A stretch of DNA of 64,000 nt from Dysgonomonas sp. HGC4 (lineage in GTDB: Bacteria; Bacteroidota; Bacteroidia; Bacteroidales; Dysgonomonadaceae). A program made the position numbers and the translations under genes. Where the stretch lies: assembly GCF_001261715.1 (NCBI RefSeq), contig NZ_CVRU01000100.1, positions 62,001-126,000 on the forward strand, read 5' to 3'. Positions 53,342-63,765 of this stretch are shown here, one piece after another. The notes under the pieces are model-generated. The model had not been told where the DNA came from, did no database searches, and saw only the letters and a program-made list of their open reading frames with translations. Each line of letters opens with the position of its first letter. Position 1 is the stretch's first letter.

Positions 53342-54329
53342 ATTTAAATTCCGTTGATAATGAGGTAAATGTACTAATTATTCTACGAATTTTTGAATAA
53401 TAATAAGCCGTTTTCTGATAATAATGGCGATGCTTTTTGATTGTAATTTTCATCTCTATTTTTGCCATTTTACTGTAAATTTAATATTGCCCATTTCATC
53501 GATATTTAGATTGTAGATATAATATTCTATATGTCTATATTATTTCTAGTAATTAGATCGTTAACTGTTAAATTATTTATTTCTTAAAAATGAATCATTA
53601 TGAGACTTTTAGATTGTTAAATAATGCCGATGAAATCAACTGATTTGGATGAATATGGTTGCTTTGTATCCTTCTAATAATAGCTTTTTTCAGAAACAAA
53701 GATATTTCATATATTTAGAGACTTATTTGAGTCTTTAAAATGAAGAAAATAAATTTATATAGGTATTTTTCGCTTGTTTAAATTAGAAAATTGCTGTTTC
53801 GATGGAAAGGGACTATTTAGTTTTTGTGTTTTGTTTGTTTTTCGATAGTGAATAAGTGTTATATTTCTGTTTTGTAGTATGTTAAAATGAATCTTGCTAT
53901 TTGGATTATTTTTGATTGTTGGTATATAATAAGCCTTTTATATTCCTAACTATACGCTTTTAGCGGTATTTGGTGCATTTCTATTCAAGTATTCCTGTTT
54001 TCGTTCCGTTTGACTAATTTATGCTTAATATTTATATATATTAGTTATACTAATATATATAAATATAATATTATGTGATATAGTGATATATTATACAGGT
54101 TTTAATGCGTTTCACCTTATTTATTATGAGGTGATTATGTGTGTTGTTGTTCTGTGAATGTTGTTGATGGATGATATTTGTTGTATTCTAATCCATATAA
54201 GAAAGAGCTAGGGGATATAAAAGAGGGAAGTGGTTTTGTAAAACATAAAATGAACTATAACTAGTCTGGGCTTGTTTATCATAGGTAAATAGGTAGTCGT
54301 TGTCGGCTCCACATCAAAAAATATAACTT
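53342..54329. other. Nearly one kilobase without a gene
   Basis: Very AT-rich. It holds a perfect AT palindrome at 54028-54066 (arms ATATTTATATATATTAGT and mirror, loop TAT) and an inverted pair ATTTCATCG (about 53492) and CGATGAAAT (about 53630). No frame of more than about 40 codons is convincing. No tRNA-like structure was found. Confidence 0.5.
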
Positions 54330-54497
54330 ATGTCAGAGACTAGAGATGATTCTGTTGAACAACAAAGGTTGCAGGAATTGAAAAAATTAAAGAGAGAAAA
54401 TAGACGTCGTAGAGGAATGCTGCTTATCGCTGCATTGCAAATCAGTTCATTAATAGCTTTCTATTATTTGGGACGCTCATCTCAAAGAAAAGATTGA
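54330..54497 (+). CDS. Small single-pass membrane protein
   Basis: 55 residues, below usual cut-offs. A charged cytosolic part rich in Lys/Arg/Glu (QQRLQELKKLKRENRRRR) is followed by one membrane helix (MLLIAALQISSLIAFYYLG) and a short RSSQRKD tail. The clear amphipathic-to-hydrophobic pattern and the strong terminator 75 bases downstream support a real gene. No family recognised. Confidence 0.7.
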   Translation: MSETRDDSVEQQRLQELKKLKRENRRRRGMLLIAALQISSLIAFYYLGRSSQRKD

Positions 54498-54572
54498 GTT
54501 TCGGCTACTATTAGTCTACTATTTTTCGAATATAAGAACTATCGTTTATTCAATCTAGAAGAAAGGAAATAA

Positions 54573-54610
54573 AAAACAGCACTTCTCTGGAAAACAGAGA
54601 AGTGCTGTTT
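54573..54610. terminator. Bidirectional terminator between the small protein and clpB
   Basis: AAACAGCACTTCTCTG pairs with CAGAGAAGTGCTGTTT over GAAAA; A/T-rich both sides. It is very strong. Confidence 0.9.
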
Positions 54611-54628
54611 GTAATATATATAGTTCTT

Positions 54629-57217
54629 TTAATTTCGGAACTCTAATTCACCATCTTTTATATCTACAGTGATAGGGTTTGACTTATCTACTGACTGAGC
54701 CAATAATCGCTTAGACAGAGTGTCAAGTACCTGACGTTGTATTACACGTTTCACAGGACGGGCTCCGAACTCAGGATCGTATCCTTTGTGAGCAATCCAT
54801 GATATAGCTTCGTCCGAAAATTCAAGTCTAACACCGTTGCCTTTAAGGAGTTTTACAAGACCTTCCAATTGAATCTTGACTACCTTTTCGATATCTTTTT
54901 CAGTTAAAGGCTCAAACATGATTATCTCGTCAATACGATTCAAAAACTCTGGACGAATATTGGCTTTCAACATACTTAAGACTTCTTTCTTAGTAGTCTC
55001 TACAACTTCATCGTGATTTTCGGGAGTGATTGTTGCAAAGTTTTCTCTGATTAATCCCGATCCCATATTTGAGGTCATGATGATAATTGTATTCTTGAAA
55101 TTAACTACACGTCCTTTATTGTCAGTCAAACGTCCGTCATCCAATACTTGTAGTAAGATGTTAAATACATCTGGATGTGCTTTTTCGATCTCATCGAACA
55201 GTACTACCGAGTATGGTTTACGGCGAATAGCCTCAGTCAATTGTCCGCCTTCGTCATATCCGACATATCCGGGAGGCGCTCCAATCAGACGAGTTGCGCT
55301 GAATTTTTCTTGATACTCGCTCATGTCGATACGGGTCATCATATTTTCATCGTCGAATAGAAACTCAGCTAATGCCTTTGCTAACTCGGTTTTACCGACT
55401 CCAGTTGTACCCAAAAAGATAAATGATCCTATGGGGCGTTTAGGGTCTTGTAAGCCTGCACGACTACGACGAATAGCATTCGAGATCCCTATAATAGCTT
55501 CATCTTGACCAACTACTCGTTCGTGAAGCTCGTCTTCCAGATGTAGCAATTTCTCGCGTTCGCTTTGTAGCATCTTGTTGACAGGTATGCCAGTCCAGCG
55601 AGATACTACATCGGCTATGTCAAAAGCATCTACTTCTTCTTTTACCATTGCAGTGCTTCCTTGCATACCGTGTAGTTGAGACTGTAATTTGTCTATTTCG
55701 TTTTCGAGTTCCTTTATTTTACCATATCGTAATTCAGCTACCTTTCCGTAATCTCCTTCGCGTTCGGCTTTGTCTGCTTGAAACTTAGCGTCTTCAATCT
55801 CTATCTTGTTGTGCTGAATCTTATTAATGACATCCTTTTCGGATTGCCATTTGGCTCTTAAATCTTTTTCCTCTTCTTTCAGAAGGCTGATTTCTTTGCT
55901 AAGTTGAGCTTCTTTATCTTTGTCGTTTTCGCGTTTGATAGCTTCACGTTCAATTTCTAATTGTTTGATACGGCGGCTTTTTTCGTCTAATTCTTCAGGT
56001 ACAGAGTCAACCTCCATACGTAGTTTAGCAGCAGCTTCGTCCATCAAGTCGATAGCTTTGTCTGGTAAAAAACGATCGGTTATATAACGGCTCGACAGCT
56101 GAACTGCCGAAATAATAGCCTCGTCTTTGATACGTACCTGATGATGGTTTTCGTACTTCTCTTTCAATCCCCTAAGGATAGAGATAGTATCTAATTCGCT
56201 TGGTTCGTCTACCATTACAATTTGGAAACGACGTTCGAGTGCTTTATCTTTTTCGAAATATTTTTGATATTCGTCTAAAGTTGTTGCACCGATAGAGCGT
56301 AATTCGCCACGAGCTAAAGCCGGTTTTAAAATATTGGCAGCATCCATTGCTCCTTCACCTTTACCTGCTCCTACAAGAGTGTGTATTTCGTCGATGAAAA
56401 GGATGATTTCGCCTTCGGCTTTGGTTACTTCGTTTACAACAGATTTAAGACGTTCTTCAAATTCTCCTTTATATTTAGCGCCTGCTATTAAAGCACCCAT
56501 ATCTAGTGAATAGATTTGTTTACTTTTTAAGTTTTCGGGCACATCGCCACGGATAATCCGATAGGCTAATCCTTCGGCTATGGCTGTTTTACCTGTACCA
56601 GGTTCGCCTATAAGGATAGGATTGTTTTTAGTACGGCGGCTTAATATCTGCAATACGCGACGGATTTCTTCGTCACGACCAATCACAGGATCGAGTTTGC
56701 CATCTCTGGCTCTTTGAGTTAAGTTGATTGCAAATTTTTCGAGTGACTGATAAGTGTCTTCTGCCGATTGGCTATCTACCTTGCTGCCTTTTCTTAATTC
56801 TATAATAGCTTGCTGCAATCCGTTTTCAGTAATGCCTGCATCTTTCATTATCTGAGAAGCGGTGCTCTTTTCTGCAAGTATTCCTAATAGAATATGTTCT
56901 ATTGATACATACTGATCGTCCATTTTTTTTGCTAAATCAGATGCTTTTTGTAGTGCCGCATTACTCTCTCTGCTCAAATAGGGTTCGCCTCCCATCACCT
57001 TTGGATAGGATTCTATTTGTCTTTCGAGAAGAATAGTTAGGTTCTGAGGATTTACTCCTTGTTTTTGAAAGAGAAAATTCACAATATTATCGCCTGTTAA
57101 AATAGCAGATAATAGTATGTGGCTAGTTTCTACTGCTTGTTGATTTCTCTCTCTTACGATCTCAATTGCTTTTTGTAAAGTTTCTTGAGATTTAATAGTA
57201 AAGTTATTGAAATTCAT
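54629..57217 (-). CDS. clpB: ClpB disaggregase
   Basis: 862 residues. N-terminal Clp-N repeat pair (about 1-145), AAA-1 with [15 protein letters not shown] and [11 protein letters not shown], the coiled-coil middle domain (about 410-530) that separates ClpB from ClpA/ClpC, and AAA-2 with [15 protein letters not shown] and [13 protein letters not shown]. No ClpP-binding IGF loop is seen. It untangles heat-damaged aggregates together with DnaK. Unusually for this phylum, an AAAGGAG Shine-Dalgarno sequence stands about ten bases before the ATG, suggesting strong translation. No CIRCE or sigma-32-like site was noticed. Confidence 0.97.
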   Translation of the reverse strand: MNFNNFTIKSQETLQKAIEIVRERNQQAVETSHILLSAILTGDNIVNFLFQKQGVNPQNLTILLERQIESYPKVMGGEPYLSRESNAALQKASDLAKKMDDQYVSIEHILLGILAEKSTASQIMKDAGITENGLQQAIIELRKGSKVDSQSAEDTYQSLEKFAINLTQRARDGKLDPVIGRDEEIRRVLQILSRRTKNNPILIGEPGTGKTAIAEGLAYRIIRGDVPENLKSKQIYSLDMGALIAGAKYKGEFEERLKSVVNEVTKAEGEIILFIDEIHTLVGAGKGEGAMDAANILKPALARGELRSIGATTLDEYQKYFEKDKALERRFQIVMVDEPSELDTISILRGLKEKYENHHQVRIKDEAIISAVQLSSRYITDRFLPDKAIDLMDEAAAKLRMEVDSVPEELDEKSRRIKQLEIEREAIKRENDKDKEAQLSKEISLLKEEEKDLRAKWQSEKDVINKIQHNKIEIEDAKFQADKAEREGDYGKVAELRYGKIKELENEIDKLQSQLHGMQGSTAMVKEEVDAFDIADVVSRWTGIPVNKMLQSEREKLLHLEDELHERVVGQDEAIIGISNAIRRSRAGLQDPKRPIGSFIFLGTTGVGKTELAKALAEFLFDDENMMTRIDMSEYQEKFSATRLIGAPPGYVGYDEGGQLTEAIRRKPYSVVLFDEIEKAHPDVFNILLQVLDDGRLTDNKGRVVNFKNTIIIMTSNMGSGLIRENFATITPENHDEVVETTKKEVLSMLKANIRPEFLNRIDEIIMFEPLTEKDIEKVVKIQLEGLVKLLKGNGVRLEFSDEAISWIAHKGYDPEFGARPVKRVIQRQVLDTLSKRLLAQSVDKSNPITVDIKDGELEFRN

Positions 57218-57332
57218 ATATTATATCTCCTTTCTTTATTTCGTTTGTATTCTATTTTAGTAGCTATTCTGCAAATAATTTGCCATTGCTTGTTTTGTGT
57301 CAAAATGTCAGTAGTAGCGATTCTAAAATGAA

Positions 57333-57359
57333 AAAGCATAACCTTATAAGGCTATGCTT
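57333..57359 (-). terminator. Terminator of the SGNH hydrolase gene
   Basis: On the minus strand, AAGCATAGCCTTATAAGG with its partner (CCTTATAAGGTTATGCTT, stem with one G-T) then TTTT. Confidence 0.75.
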
Positions 57360-57385
57360 CAACTATATTTTGCATTGTTACTGTC

Positions 57386-58081
57386 TTATTGTTGTAATGC
57401 TTTGTCAATAGCTTCTTTAGCCAAAGGTTCCATAATGTGGTATCCTTTTATTTTTGGATGAACCCCATCGTCTCCGTATTTTACATCCAAACCATTGTCT
57501 TTGTCTTTAAGTGCCGAGTGATAATCGATATACGGAATGCTGTTTGCATCAGCATAATTTATTATTATGGCATTGAGATCTATAACTTTATTAGCTACAT
57601 CTGGAATATCAGGACTCCATCTGTATTGCTTAGTTGGTAAAAGTAATCCCAGAACAACTTTTATGTTATTAGCTTGTGCCAATTGAATCATCGAAATTAT
57701 GTTTCCCAAAGTAATTTCAGGATTATATGTATCTGCACCTTCGGCAATATCATTTGTGCCTGCATTTATAACAACCAGACGGGGTTTTAGTTTAATAACA
57801 TCTTCTCTCATTCTGAGCAGAATTTGTGAACTTGTTTGTCCGCTTATACCTCGCCCGATATAATTATTGTTGATGAAAAAATCGCGGTCTAAGCCCACCC
57901 AGTTTTCGGTAATAGAATTTCCTATAAAAACTGCGTCTATTTGCTTCGTAGATTCCATGAGTTCTTTGTTATTAGCTTGATAACGATTTGTATTTGCCCA
58001 ATTTTTGTTTTGTGCGGTAGCTGTTATTGTTGTGAAAAATAAGGTAGAATAGAAAAGTGCCTTTTGTAGTATCGATCTCAT
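57386..58081 (-). CDS. SGNH/GDSL-type exported hydrolase
   Basis: 231 residues with a signal peptide (AFYSTLFFTTITATAQ region after MRSILQ). Block I FIGNSITENW (Ser nucleophile within GNSI), block II GRGISGQTSSQ, block III VVINAGTNDIAEG (Asn) and block V DGVHPKIKGY (Asp, His) give the full Ser-Gly-Asn-His set. Members are esterases that remove acetyl groups from sugars, or lipases and arylesterases. It is monocistronic with its own terminator. Confidence 0.88.
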   Translation of the reverse strand: MRSILQKALFYSTLFFTTITATAQNKNWANTNRYQANNKELMESTKQIDAVFIGNSITENWVGLDRDFFINNNYIGRGISGQTSSQILLRMREDVIKLKPRLVVINAGTNDIAEGADTYNPEITLGNIISMIQLAQANNIKVVLGLLLPTKQYRWSPDIPDVANKVIDLNAIIINYADANSIPYIDYHSALKDKDNGLDVKYGDDGVHPKIKGYHIMEPLAKEAIDKALQQ

Positions 58082-58292
58082 CTTTAATTCATTTTTTATC
58101 GCTGATAAAGGTAGAAAAATATGATTACAAGATTTCGACTAATGAGAAGAAAAAAGCAGGATCAGATCTTTTTTAGATTCTATTTACTCTTGAAGTTTTT
58201 AAGATTAGTATAGATATTGTAAAATTGATCTTCAAAATATTAAAGTTTATCTGAAATAGGAGGGTTATCTCCAGATAATATCTATAATGTCA

Positions 58293-58300
58293 TACCTTTG
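58293..58300 (+). promoter_or_regulatory. -7 element for the LytTR system
   Basis: TACCTTTG matches TAnnTTTG; it lies 26 bases before the ATG at 58327. Confidence 0.5.
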
Positions 58301-58326
58301 AGTCTAAATTGTATATTTATTTTGAT

Positions 58327-59100
58327 ATGATTCAGCCCCAACAACATATAAAGTATCTGATAGTAGAAGATGAACGATTGGCATACGAGGAGCTAAAGCG
58401 AATGGTAAGCAAATTGAGACCCGAATACATTTTCTCGGAACGAGCGGAGACTGTTGAACAAACAATCTCTTTTCTTCGAAATCATAAGGTAGATCTTATT
58501 TTATTGGATATACGGTTGGCGGATGGAGACTGCTTCGAAATATTTAATCATGTTTCGGTTTCTACCCCTGTTATTTTTACTACTGCTTATGATGAGCATG
58601 CGGTGCAAGCTTTTAAATTGAATAGTATTGATTATTTATTGAAACCCATTGAAGAAAACGATTTGAGAGATGCTTTGATAAAATATGAGCAATTCTATCA
58701 GTCGAAACAAACTTCTTTTGATTATAAACAGTTGGGAGAAGTAATAACTCAAAAGGTAAAGAGCCGTTTTCTTATTCAAAGGGGAGATTCTTATTTTTAT
58801 ATTGAAGCAAAGGATATTGCGTTTTTTTATAGTGAAGATAAGGCTGTCTTTCTACATTCGTTTGATAACAAACGCTATATTATAGATTATACTTTGGATG
58901 AATTGGAGAAACTTCTCGAAAAATCGATTTTCTTTCGGGCTTCACGTAATTGCATCACCAATATAAAGGCAATACGCGATATATCTAAGTATTTTAATAG
59001 CCGTCTCAAACTTTCCTTTCAGCCCGAATGTCCTCATGAAGTTCTGGTTAGTAGAATACGGGTTGCTGACTTTTTGAAGTGGATTGATGGAATTGTATAA
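58327..59100 (+). CDS. LytTR-family response regulator
   Basis: 257 residues from ATG 58327 (the in-frame TTG at 58309 is rejected). Receiver domain 8-125: YLIVEDERLA, LILLDIRLADG with phospho-Asp about residue 61, TAYDEHAVQAFKLNSIDYLL with the Thr and Lys. Residues about 155-255 are LytTR: FLIQRGDSYFYIEAKDIAFF and FFRASRNCITNIKAIRDI. It binds DNA as a dimer after phosphorylation by the kinase that follows, overlapping by 14 bases. The next genes are a TonB receptor and its DUF4249 partner, possible targets. Confidence 0.92.
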   Translation: MIQPQQHIKYLIVEDERLAYEELKRMVSKLRPEYIFSERAETVEQTISFLRNHKVDLILLDIRLADGDCFEIFNHVSVSTPVIFTTAYDEHAVQAFKLNSIDYLLKPIEENDLRDALIKYEQFYQSKQTSFDYKQLGEVITQKVKSRFLIQRGDSYFYIEAKDIAFFYSEDKAVFLHSFDNKRYIIDYTLDELEKLLEKSIFFRASRNCITNIKAIRDISKYFNSRLKLSFQPECPHEVLVSRIRVADFLKWIDGIV

Positions 59101-60115
59101 TAAAAAGAAATGGGTTATGGGAAACAGTAAAAAAGGCAATATTATAATTTTTATAATCATTATTGCTTCTTTTGAATTCTTGTTTGAGTGGATATATTAT
59201 GTCATGACCGGACTGGATGACGAGAGTTTTTATAAGGGACTTATTTCTGACCTACCTTTTGTGTTAATTATGGCATTTGTAAGCCTATTGATTGTTCATA
59301 CATCAAATAAGTATTTCAAATACAAAGACAATATATACATACGTGTTAGTTTTGAGTTATTTGTGTCTCTTATTTTTGCTTGTACATATTCTTTTCTGCT
59401 TAATTATGTGTTTGGAAATTTGTTTTTTGAAGAGGCAGTTTATCCCGAGCTTCCATCTCTTATTATATTGGTATTGGGCAATTCCTTCATAATTCTTGTG
59501 CTTGAGTTGTTTTTTTATAATCAACGTCAATTAGAATCTCAAAAACACATTGCTGTCATAGAGAAGGAAAAAATAGAGTATTTGTACTCTACTTTAAAAA
59601 CTCAGGTACATCCGCATTTTTTATTCAATAGTCTGAATGTTTTATCCTCGTTGATATTCGAAGATCCTCAAAGAGCAAATATATATACTAAGAAGTTATC
59701 GAACGTGTATCGATACTTTTTGTCTACCAATACTCAGAAAAGCGTATTGGTGAAGGATGAAATATCTTTTGTTGAATCTTATCTTTATTTGTTGTTGATA
59801 AGATTTGAAGATGCTTTGGAAATAAATATAACGGGAAACCGAGAGATACAAAAACAGGTAATACCTGTGAGTATTCAGTTATTGATTGAAAATGCAATAA
59901 AGCACAATGTTGTATCTGTCGATAGACCTCTTCTTGTAGAGGTAAACATAACTTCAGAATGTATAGAAGTAACAAATAACATGCAACCGCGTCTTAATGT
60001 AGAAGAGAGTGGGCATGGATTGAGCAATCTGCAAAAACAGTATACATTATATGGTAAAGAAATAGAGGTTTCGAAGACTACAAGCCAGTTTGTTGTGAAA
60101 ATTCCATATCTATAA
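59087..60115 (+). CDS. LytS/YehU-type sensor histidine kinase
   Basis: 342 residues from ATG 59087; ATG 59117 (after the regulator stop) is an equally possible start. About four to six membrane helices (17-38, 55-71, 85-110, 125-143), then His-kinase (PF06580) with STLKTQVHPHFLFNSLNVLS, phosphoacceptor His about 175, and HATPase with LLIENAIKHNVVSVDRPLLV and HGLSNLQKQYTLYG. It phosphorylates the regulator encoded just before it. The signal is unknown. The gene order regulator-kinase differs from the more common kinase-regulator. Confidence 0.92.
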   Translation: MELYNKKKWVMGNSKKGNIIIFIIIIASFEFLFEWIYYVMTGLDDESFYKGLISDLPFVLIMAFVSLLIVHTSNKYFKYKDNIYIRVSFELFVSLIFACTYSFLLNYVFGNLFFEEAVYPELPSLIILVLGNSFIILVLELFFYNQRQLESQKHIAVIEKEKIEYLYSTLKTQVHPHFLFNSLNVLSSLIFEDPQRANIYTKKLSNVYRYFLSTNTQKSVLVKDEISFVESYLYLLLIRFEDALEINITGNREIQKQVIPVSIQLLIENAIKHNVVSVDRPLLVEVNITSECIEVTNNMQPRLNVEESGHGLSNLQKQYTLYGKEIEVSKTTSQFVVKIPYL

Positions 60116-60411
60116 AATAACATAGAAATTTCGCAGCTTGTCCTGTAAATAATGTAGTTCGTCGATAATCTCTTTAAAGTTAGGTTTATTTGTTATTCTT
60201 TTGTAGAAGAAATAGAAAGGTAACTTCTTAATCTGGATTTTATTTAAAAGTAAAAGCATACCAATTTTTCAGAGGTATCCCAGTTGTTACGTTATGGTTA
60301 TATATTATTTCTTGCGAGAGCAATAAGGTGACACATTGATTATATCAATTATATTTATAAACAAAATGCGAGAGTTTAACGTAATTTAGCTATTAAAAGT
60401 TAGTCTTTTAA

Positions 60412-60419
60412 TATCTTTG
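60412..60419 (+). promoter_or_regulatory. -7 element for the TonB receptor
   Basis: TATCTTTG matches TAnnTTTG, 52 bases before the ATG at 60472. The gap 60116-60471 otherwise shows one weak minus-strand frame of 49 codons (60110-60259), not called as a gene. Confidence 0.5.
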
Positions 60420-60471
60420 CGGCTCCGAAAGAATTTCTGACGATAGAATGACATCTAATTTTAATTACTAT

Positions 60472-62796
60472 ATGAGCAAGTTTTTTAGGCTAAGTTTTGG
60501 GTTTATCCTATTATTTTTATTGCCAATCTCGGCAATCGCACAAAACTATACTGTACAAGGCAAGATTGTAGACGAAAAGACAAAAGAGGCTCTTGCAGGA
60601 GTGCCTGTCGGAGTACTTGAAAAATCTGCAACGGGCGTTTTTACTAACAATAATGGTGAGTACAAGATCACTCTACCCAAGGGAAACTATTCTTTGATTG
60701 TTAGATACGTAGGTTATGAAGATAAAAAAGTGAAGATTTCTTTAACCAAAGATATTGTAGAGAATATATCTCTTGAATCGTCCTCTATCGATTTGAACGA
60801 AGTGGTAGTTTCATCGCGAAGAGTAGATGAGAATGTTGCAGGCGTACAAACCGGTGTTGAGAAAATGAGTATTCAGGAAATAAATCAATTACCTGTATTA
60901 TTTGGTGAGCGTGATGTTGTAAAAGCTATACAATTGATGCCAGGTGTTAAATCGGCAGGAGAAGGCGGAACGGGTTTTTATGTTCGTGGAGGTAGTTCTG
61001 ACCAGAATCTAGTGTTGCTTGACAATGTAGGTGTATATAATGCCTCTCACTTGATGGGTTTCTTCTCGGCGTTTAACTCAGATATGGTAAGAGATGTTAC
61101 CTTATATAAAGGTGCTTTACCTGCACAATATGGCGAGCGTTTATCTTCGATTCTGGATGTTCAAATGCGTGATGGTGATAATCAAGACTATCATATGAGT
61201 GGAGGCTTAGGTCTTATTTCTTCTAAATTGAATGTGGAAGGTCCTATCAAAAAAGGAAAATCGAGCTTTGTAATAGGAGCTAGACGTACTTATGCTGATG
61301 TGATAGCTCGTGCATTGGGGTCGGAAGATATCAAGAATACAACCTTGTATTTTTATGACTTAAATATGAAGTTGAATTTTCAGCTTTCCGATAAAGACCG
61401 TTTGACATTTACAGGTTACTCGGGTAAAGATAAATTGGGAATATCTGATGTGGTTGATACAGACTGGGGTAATACGGTTGGGACTGTAAAGTGGACTCGT
61501 ATAATGAATCACAAATGGAATTCTTCGACTGCTTTAATTTACAACAGATATGCATACAATGTAGCTGTGGATATGAATCAGGATTTGCGTATATCGTCTC
61601 TAATAAATGATTATGCATTGAAACAAGAGTTTTCTTTTCAACAGAGTCAAAAATCTACTTGGAAATTCGGACTTCATACAACCTATCATGATATGGCTCC
61701 CGGAAAATTCGATGTGTCGGAAGATAAAGGCGTTTCTAAACATTTGAAAAATAGATATACATGGGAAAATGGTATTTATGCATCAAACACACTTAAAGCT
61801 ACTGATCGTCTCGAAATAATGTACGGACTTAGATTATCTGCATTTTCGGTTTTAGGTGCAGGCGATTTTTATAACTTAGATGATAATCATGAAGTTATTG
61901 ATACTGTATCTTATAAAACGGGTGAGTTTGTGAAAACATACTTAAACTTAGAGCCTCGTGTATCTACTGCTTATAGGTTGAATGATGAGTCGTCGATAAA
62001 AGCAGCATATGCACGTACTACTCAAAGTATGCACTTGCTGTCTAACCCAACCTTTGCTTCACCTTTCGATCGTTGGGTATCAACATCTAACAATATAAAA
62101 CCTCAGATTGCCGATCAGTTTACATTGGGATATTTCCGTAACTTTGCAAACAATCTTTTTGAATTTAGTGCAGAAGTGTACTATAAGGATATGAGAAATC
62201 AAATTGATTTTAAAGATAATGCAGATACATTTACGAATGATGATGTAGAGACAGAGCTTTTATTCGGAAAGGGTAGGGCTTATGGTATTGAGCTTATGTT
62301 TAAGAAACGTGTTGGACGATTGAGCGGATGGATTGGTTATACTTTATCAAAATCTGAGAAACAAATAGATGGTATCAACAATAATAAATGGTACGATGCT
62401 GTTCAAGACAGAACGCATGATATTTCGTTGGTGGCAGTGTATAATCTGAATGAGAAATGGACACTTTCGGGTGCTTGGATTTATTATACAGGAAATGCGG
62501 TTACTTATCCAAGTGGAAAATATCAGGTAGATGGTAAAGAGGTTGTATATTATACTGAAAGAAATGGTTACAGAGCTCCCGATTATCACCGTTTAGATTT
62601 AGGTGCTACTTGTGTATTGAAAAAAACAAAGAAATTCTACTCAGAACTAGCATTTAGTCTATACAATGCATATGGTCGCGAAAATGCTTACATGATTGAG
62701 TTTAGAACCAATGATGACGATCCTTCGAAATCTACGGCATATCAGTACTCCCTGTTCCGTTTTGTACCATCTGTTTCATGGAATTTCAAATTCTAA
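60472..62796 (+). CDS. TonB-dependent receptor (CarboxypepD_reg-like plus plug and barrel)
   Basis: 774 residues from ATG 60472, which starts a signal peptide (MSKFFRLSFGFILLFLLP, cut after AIAQ); an ATG at 60448 would add eight residues. Residues about 25-105 form the carboxypeptidase-regulatory domain (YTVQGKIVDEKTKEALAGV). The plug follows (LPVLFGERDVVKAIQLMPGV, EGGTGFYVRGGSSDQNLVLL) and then the barrel, ending in WNFKF. It is the smaller, non-SusC type whose ligand may be a small siderophore, peptide or other compound. Its partner is a DUF4249 lipoprotein. Confidence 0.92.
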   Translation: MSKFFRLSFGFILLFLLPISAIAQNYTVQGKIVDEKTKEALAGVPVGVLEKSATGVFTNNNGEYKITLPKGNYSLIVRYVGYEDKKVKISLTKDIVENISLESSSIDLNEVVVSSRRVDENVAGVQTGVEKMSIQEINQLPVLFGERDVVKAIQLMPGVKSAGEGGTGFYVRGGSSDQNLVLLDNVGVYNASHLMGFFSAFNSDMVRDVTLYKGALPAQYGERLSSILDVQMRDGDNQDYHMSGGLGLISSKLNVEGPIKKGKSSFVIGARRTYADVIARALGSEDIKNTTLYFYDLNMKLNFQLSDKDRLTFTGYSGKDKLGISDVVDTDWGNTVGTVKWTRIMNHKWNSSTALIYNRYAYNVAVDMNQDLRISSLINDYALKQEFSFQQSQKSTWKFGLHTTYHDMAPGKFDVSEDKGVSKHLKNRYTWENGIYASNTLKATDRLEIMYGLRLSAFSVLGAGDFYNLDDNHEVIDTVSYKTGEFVKTYLNLEPRVSTAYRLNDESSIKAAYARTTQSMHLLSNPTFASPFDRWVSTSNNIKPQIADQFTLGYFRNFANNLFEFSAEVYYKDMRNQIDFKDNADTFTNDDVETELLFGKGRAYGIELMFKKRVGRLSGWIGYTLSKSEKQIDGINNNKWYDAVQDRTHDISLVAVYNLNEKWTLSGAWIYYTGNAVTYPSGKYQVDGKEVVYYTERNGYRAPDYHRLDLGATCVLKKTKKFYSELAFSLYNAYGRENAYMIEFRTNDDDPSKSTAYQYSLFRFVPSVSWNFKF

Positions 62797-62867
62797 ATTC
62801 CATACCTTCTTATAAATTTGATAAGTATATAATCATACTATTTTATAAATAAAAGTTCAAATAAAAT

Positions 62868-63671
62868 ATGAATATCAATAAATATATAACAATAATTGCA
62901 GCAGCAGTATCACTTTTTATGTTCACTTCTTGTGAGAAAGAAATAGAGGTTGATCTTCATTCTGCTGAACCAAAGCTGGTAATAGAAGGTCTTATTACAC
63001 CCAATACATTGCCTACTGTTAGACTTACTATGTCGAAAGAGTTTAACTCCGATAATACATTCGATCCAGTTTTAGGAGCTATTGTTTCTGTATCGGACGA
63101 TAAGGGTAATTCTGAAATTTTAGAGATTGATACTGATGGTATTTATAGAGCATCGTATATGTTGGGCGTTCCCGGACGTACTTACAATCTGAAAGTGAAT
63201 GTTGAAGGACAAGAATATACTGCATCATCTACAATGTCTCCACATACTGTGAAGATCGATTCCACTACGTTGTATTATATTCCGTTGTTTAAATATCCAT
63301 TTCCTATGATTCACTTTCAAGATCCTAAAGGATCGAAGAATTATTACAGAGAGCTGTTGTATATAAATGGCAAACGTAAGAAACTGGATGAGGATGCAAC
63401 AGATACAGACGATCGTGAGGGTTTCTATATGAGCCGTATTATCCCTGCTTATAAAGAAAATGGCAGTGATGAAGATGCTATAAAGAAAGGCGATACTATT
63501 ACCGTAGAGCATCAGTTGTTAGATAAAGGTGCATTTACTTTCTTTGAAACTTTGGGTAGAATAAGCTCTTCTCAAACTAATCCTACAAGTAATATTAAAG
63601 GTGGAGCTTTAGGATATTTTAGTGCATATACTTACGATCGTCAAACAATAATTGCCGATTGGACTGAATAA
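62868..63671 (+). CDS. DUF4249 lipoprotein paired with the TonB receptor
   Basis: 267 residues. Lipobox FTSCEKEIEVDL (Cys near residue 22) after a signal helix. Family features: EPKLVIEGLITPNTLPTVRL near the start and NPTSNIKGGALGYFSAYTYD near the end. DUF4249 genes follow TonB receptors in many Bacteroidota; the protein may bind the ligand at the surface as SusD does, but this is unproven. It follows the receptor by 71 bases and ends at a strong terminator. Confidence 0.88.
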   Translation: MNINKYITIIAAAVSLFMFTSCEKEIEVDLHSAEPKLVIEGLITPNTLPTVRLTMSKEFNSDNTFDPVLGAIVSVSDDKGNSEILEIDTDGIYRASYMLGVPGRTYNLKVNVEGQEYTASSTMSPHTVKIDSTTLYYIPLFKYPFPMIHFQDPKGSKNYYRELLYINGKRKKLDEDATDTDDREGFYMSRIIPAYKENGSDEDAIKKGDTITVEHQLLDKGAFTFFETLGRISSSQTNPTSNIKGGALGYFSAYTYDRQTIIADWTE

Positions 63672-63695
63672 GGTTAATATCTCATTTTATACAAA

Positions 63696-63733
63696 CAACC
63701 CCTTCAATTTTTTATTGCAAGGGGTTGCTTTTT
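63696..63733 (+). terminator. Terminator of the TonB receptor-DUF4249 unit
   Basis: CAACCCCTT pairs with AAGGGGTTG, followed by CTTTTTT. Confidence 0.85.
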
Positions 63734-63755
63734 TGATCAAAGTGTTATAACTTTG
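63725..63755 (+). promoter_or_regulatory. Promoter of the EamA transporter gene
   Basis: TTG (63725-63727), 20 nt, then TAACTTTG (63748-63755). The -33 region overlaps the arm of the preceding terminator. Confidence 0.6.
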
Positions 63756-63765
63756 CACCCCAGAT

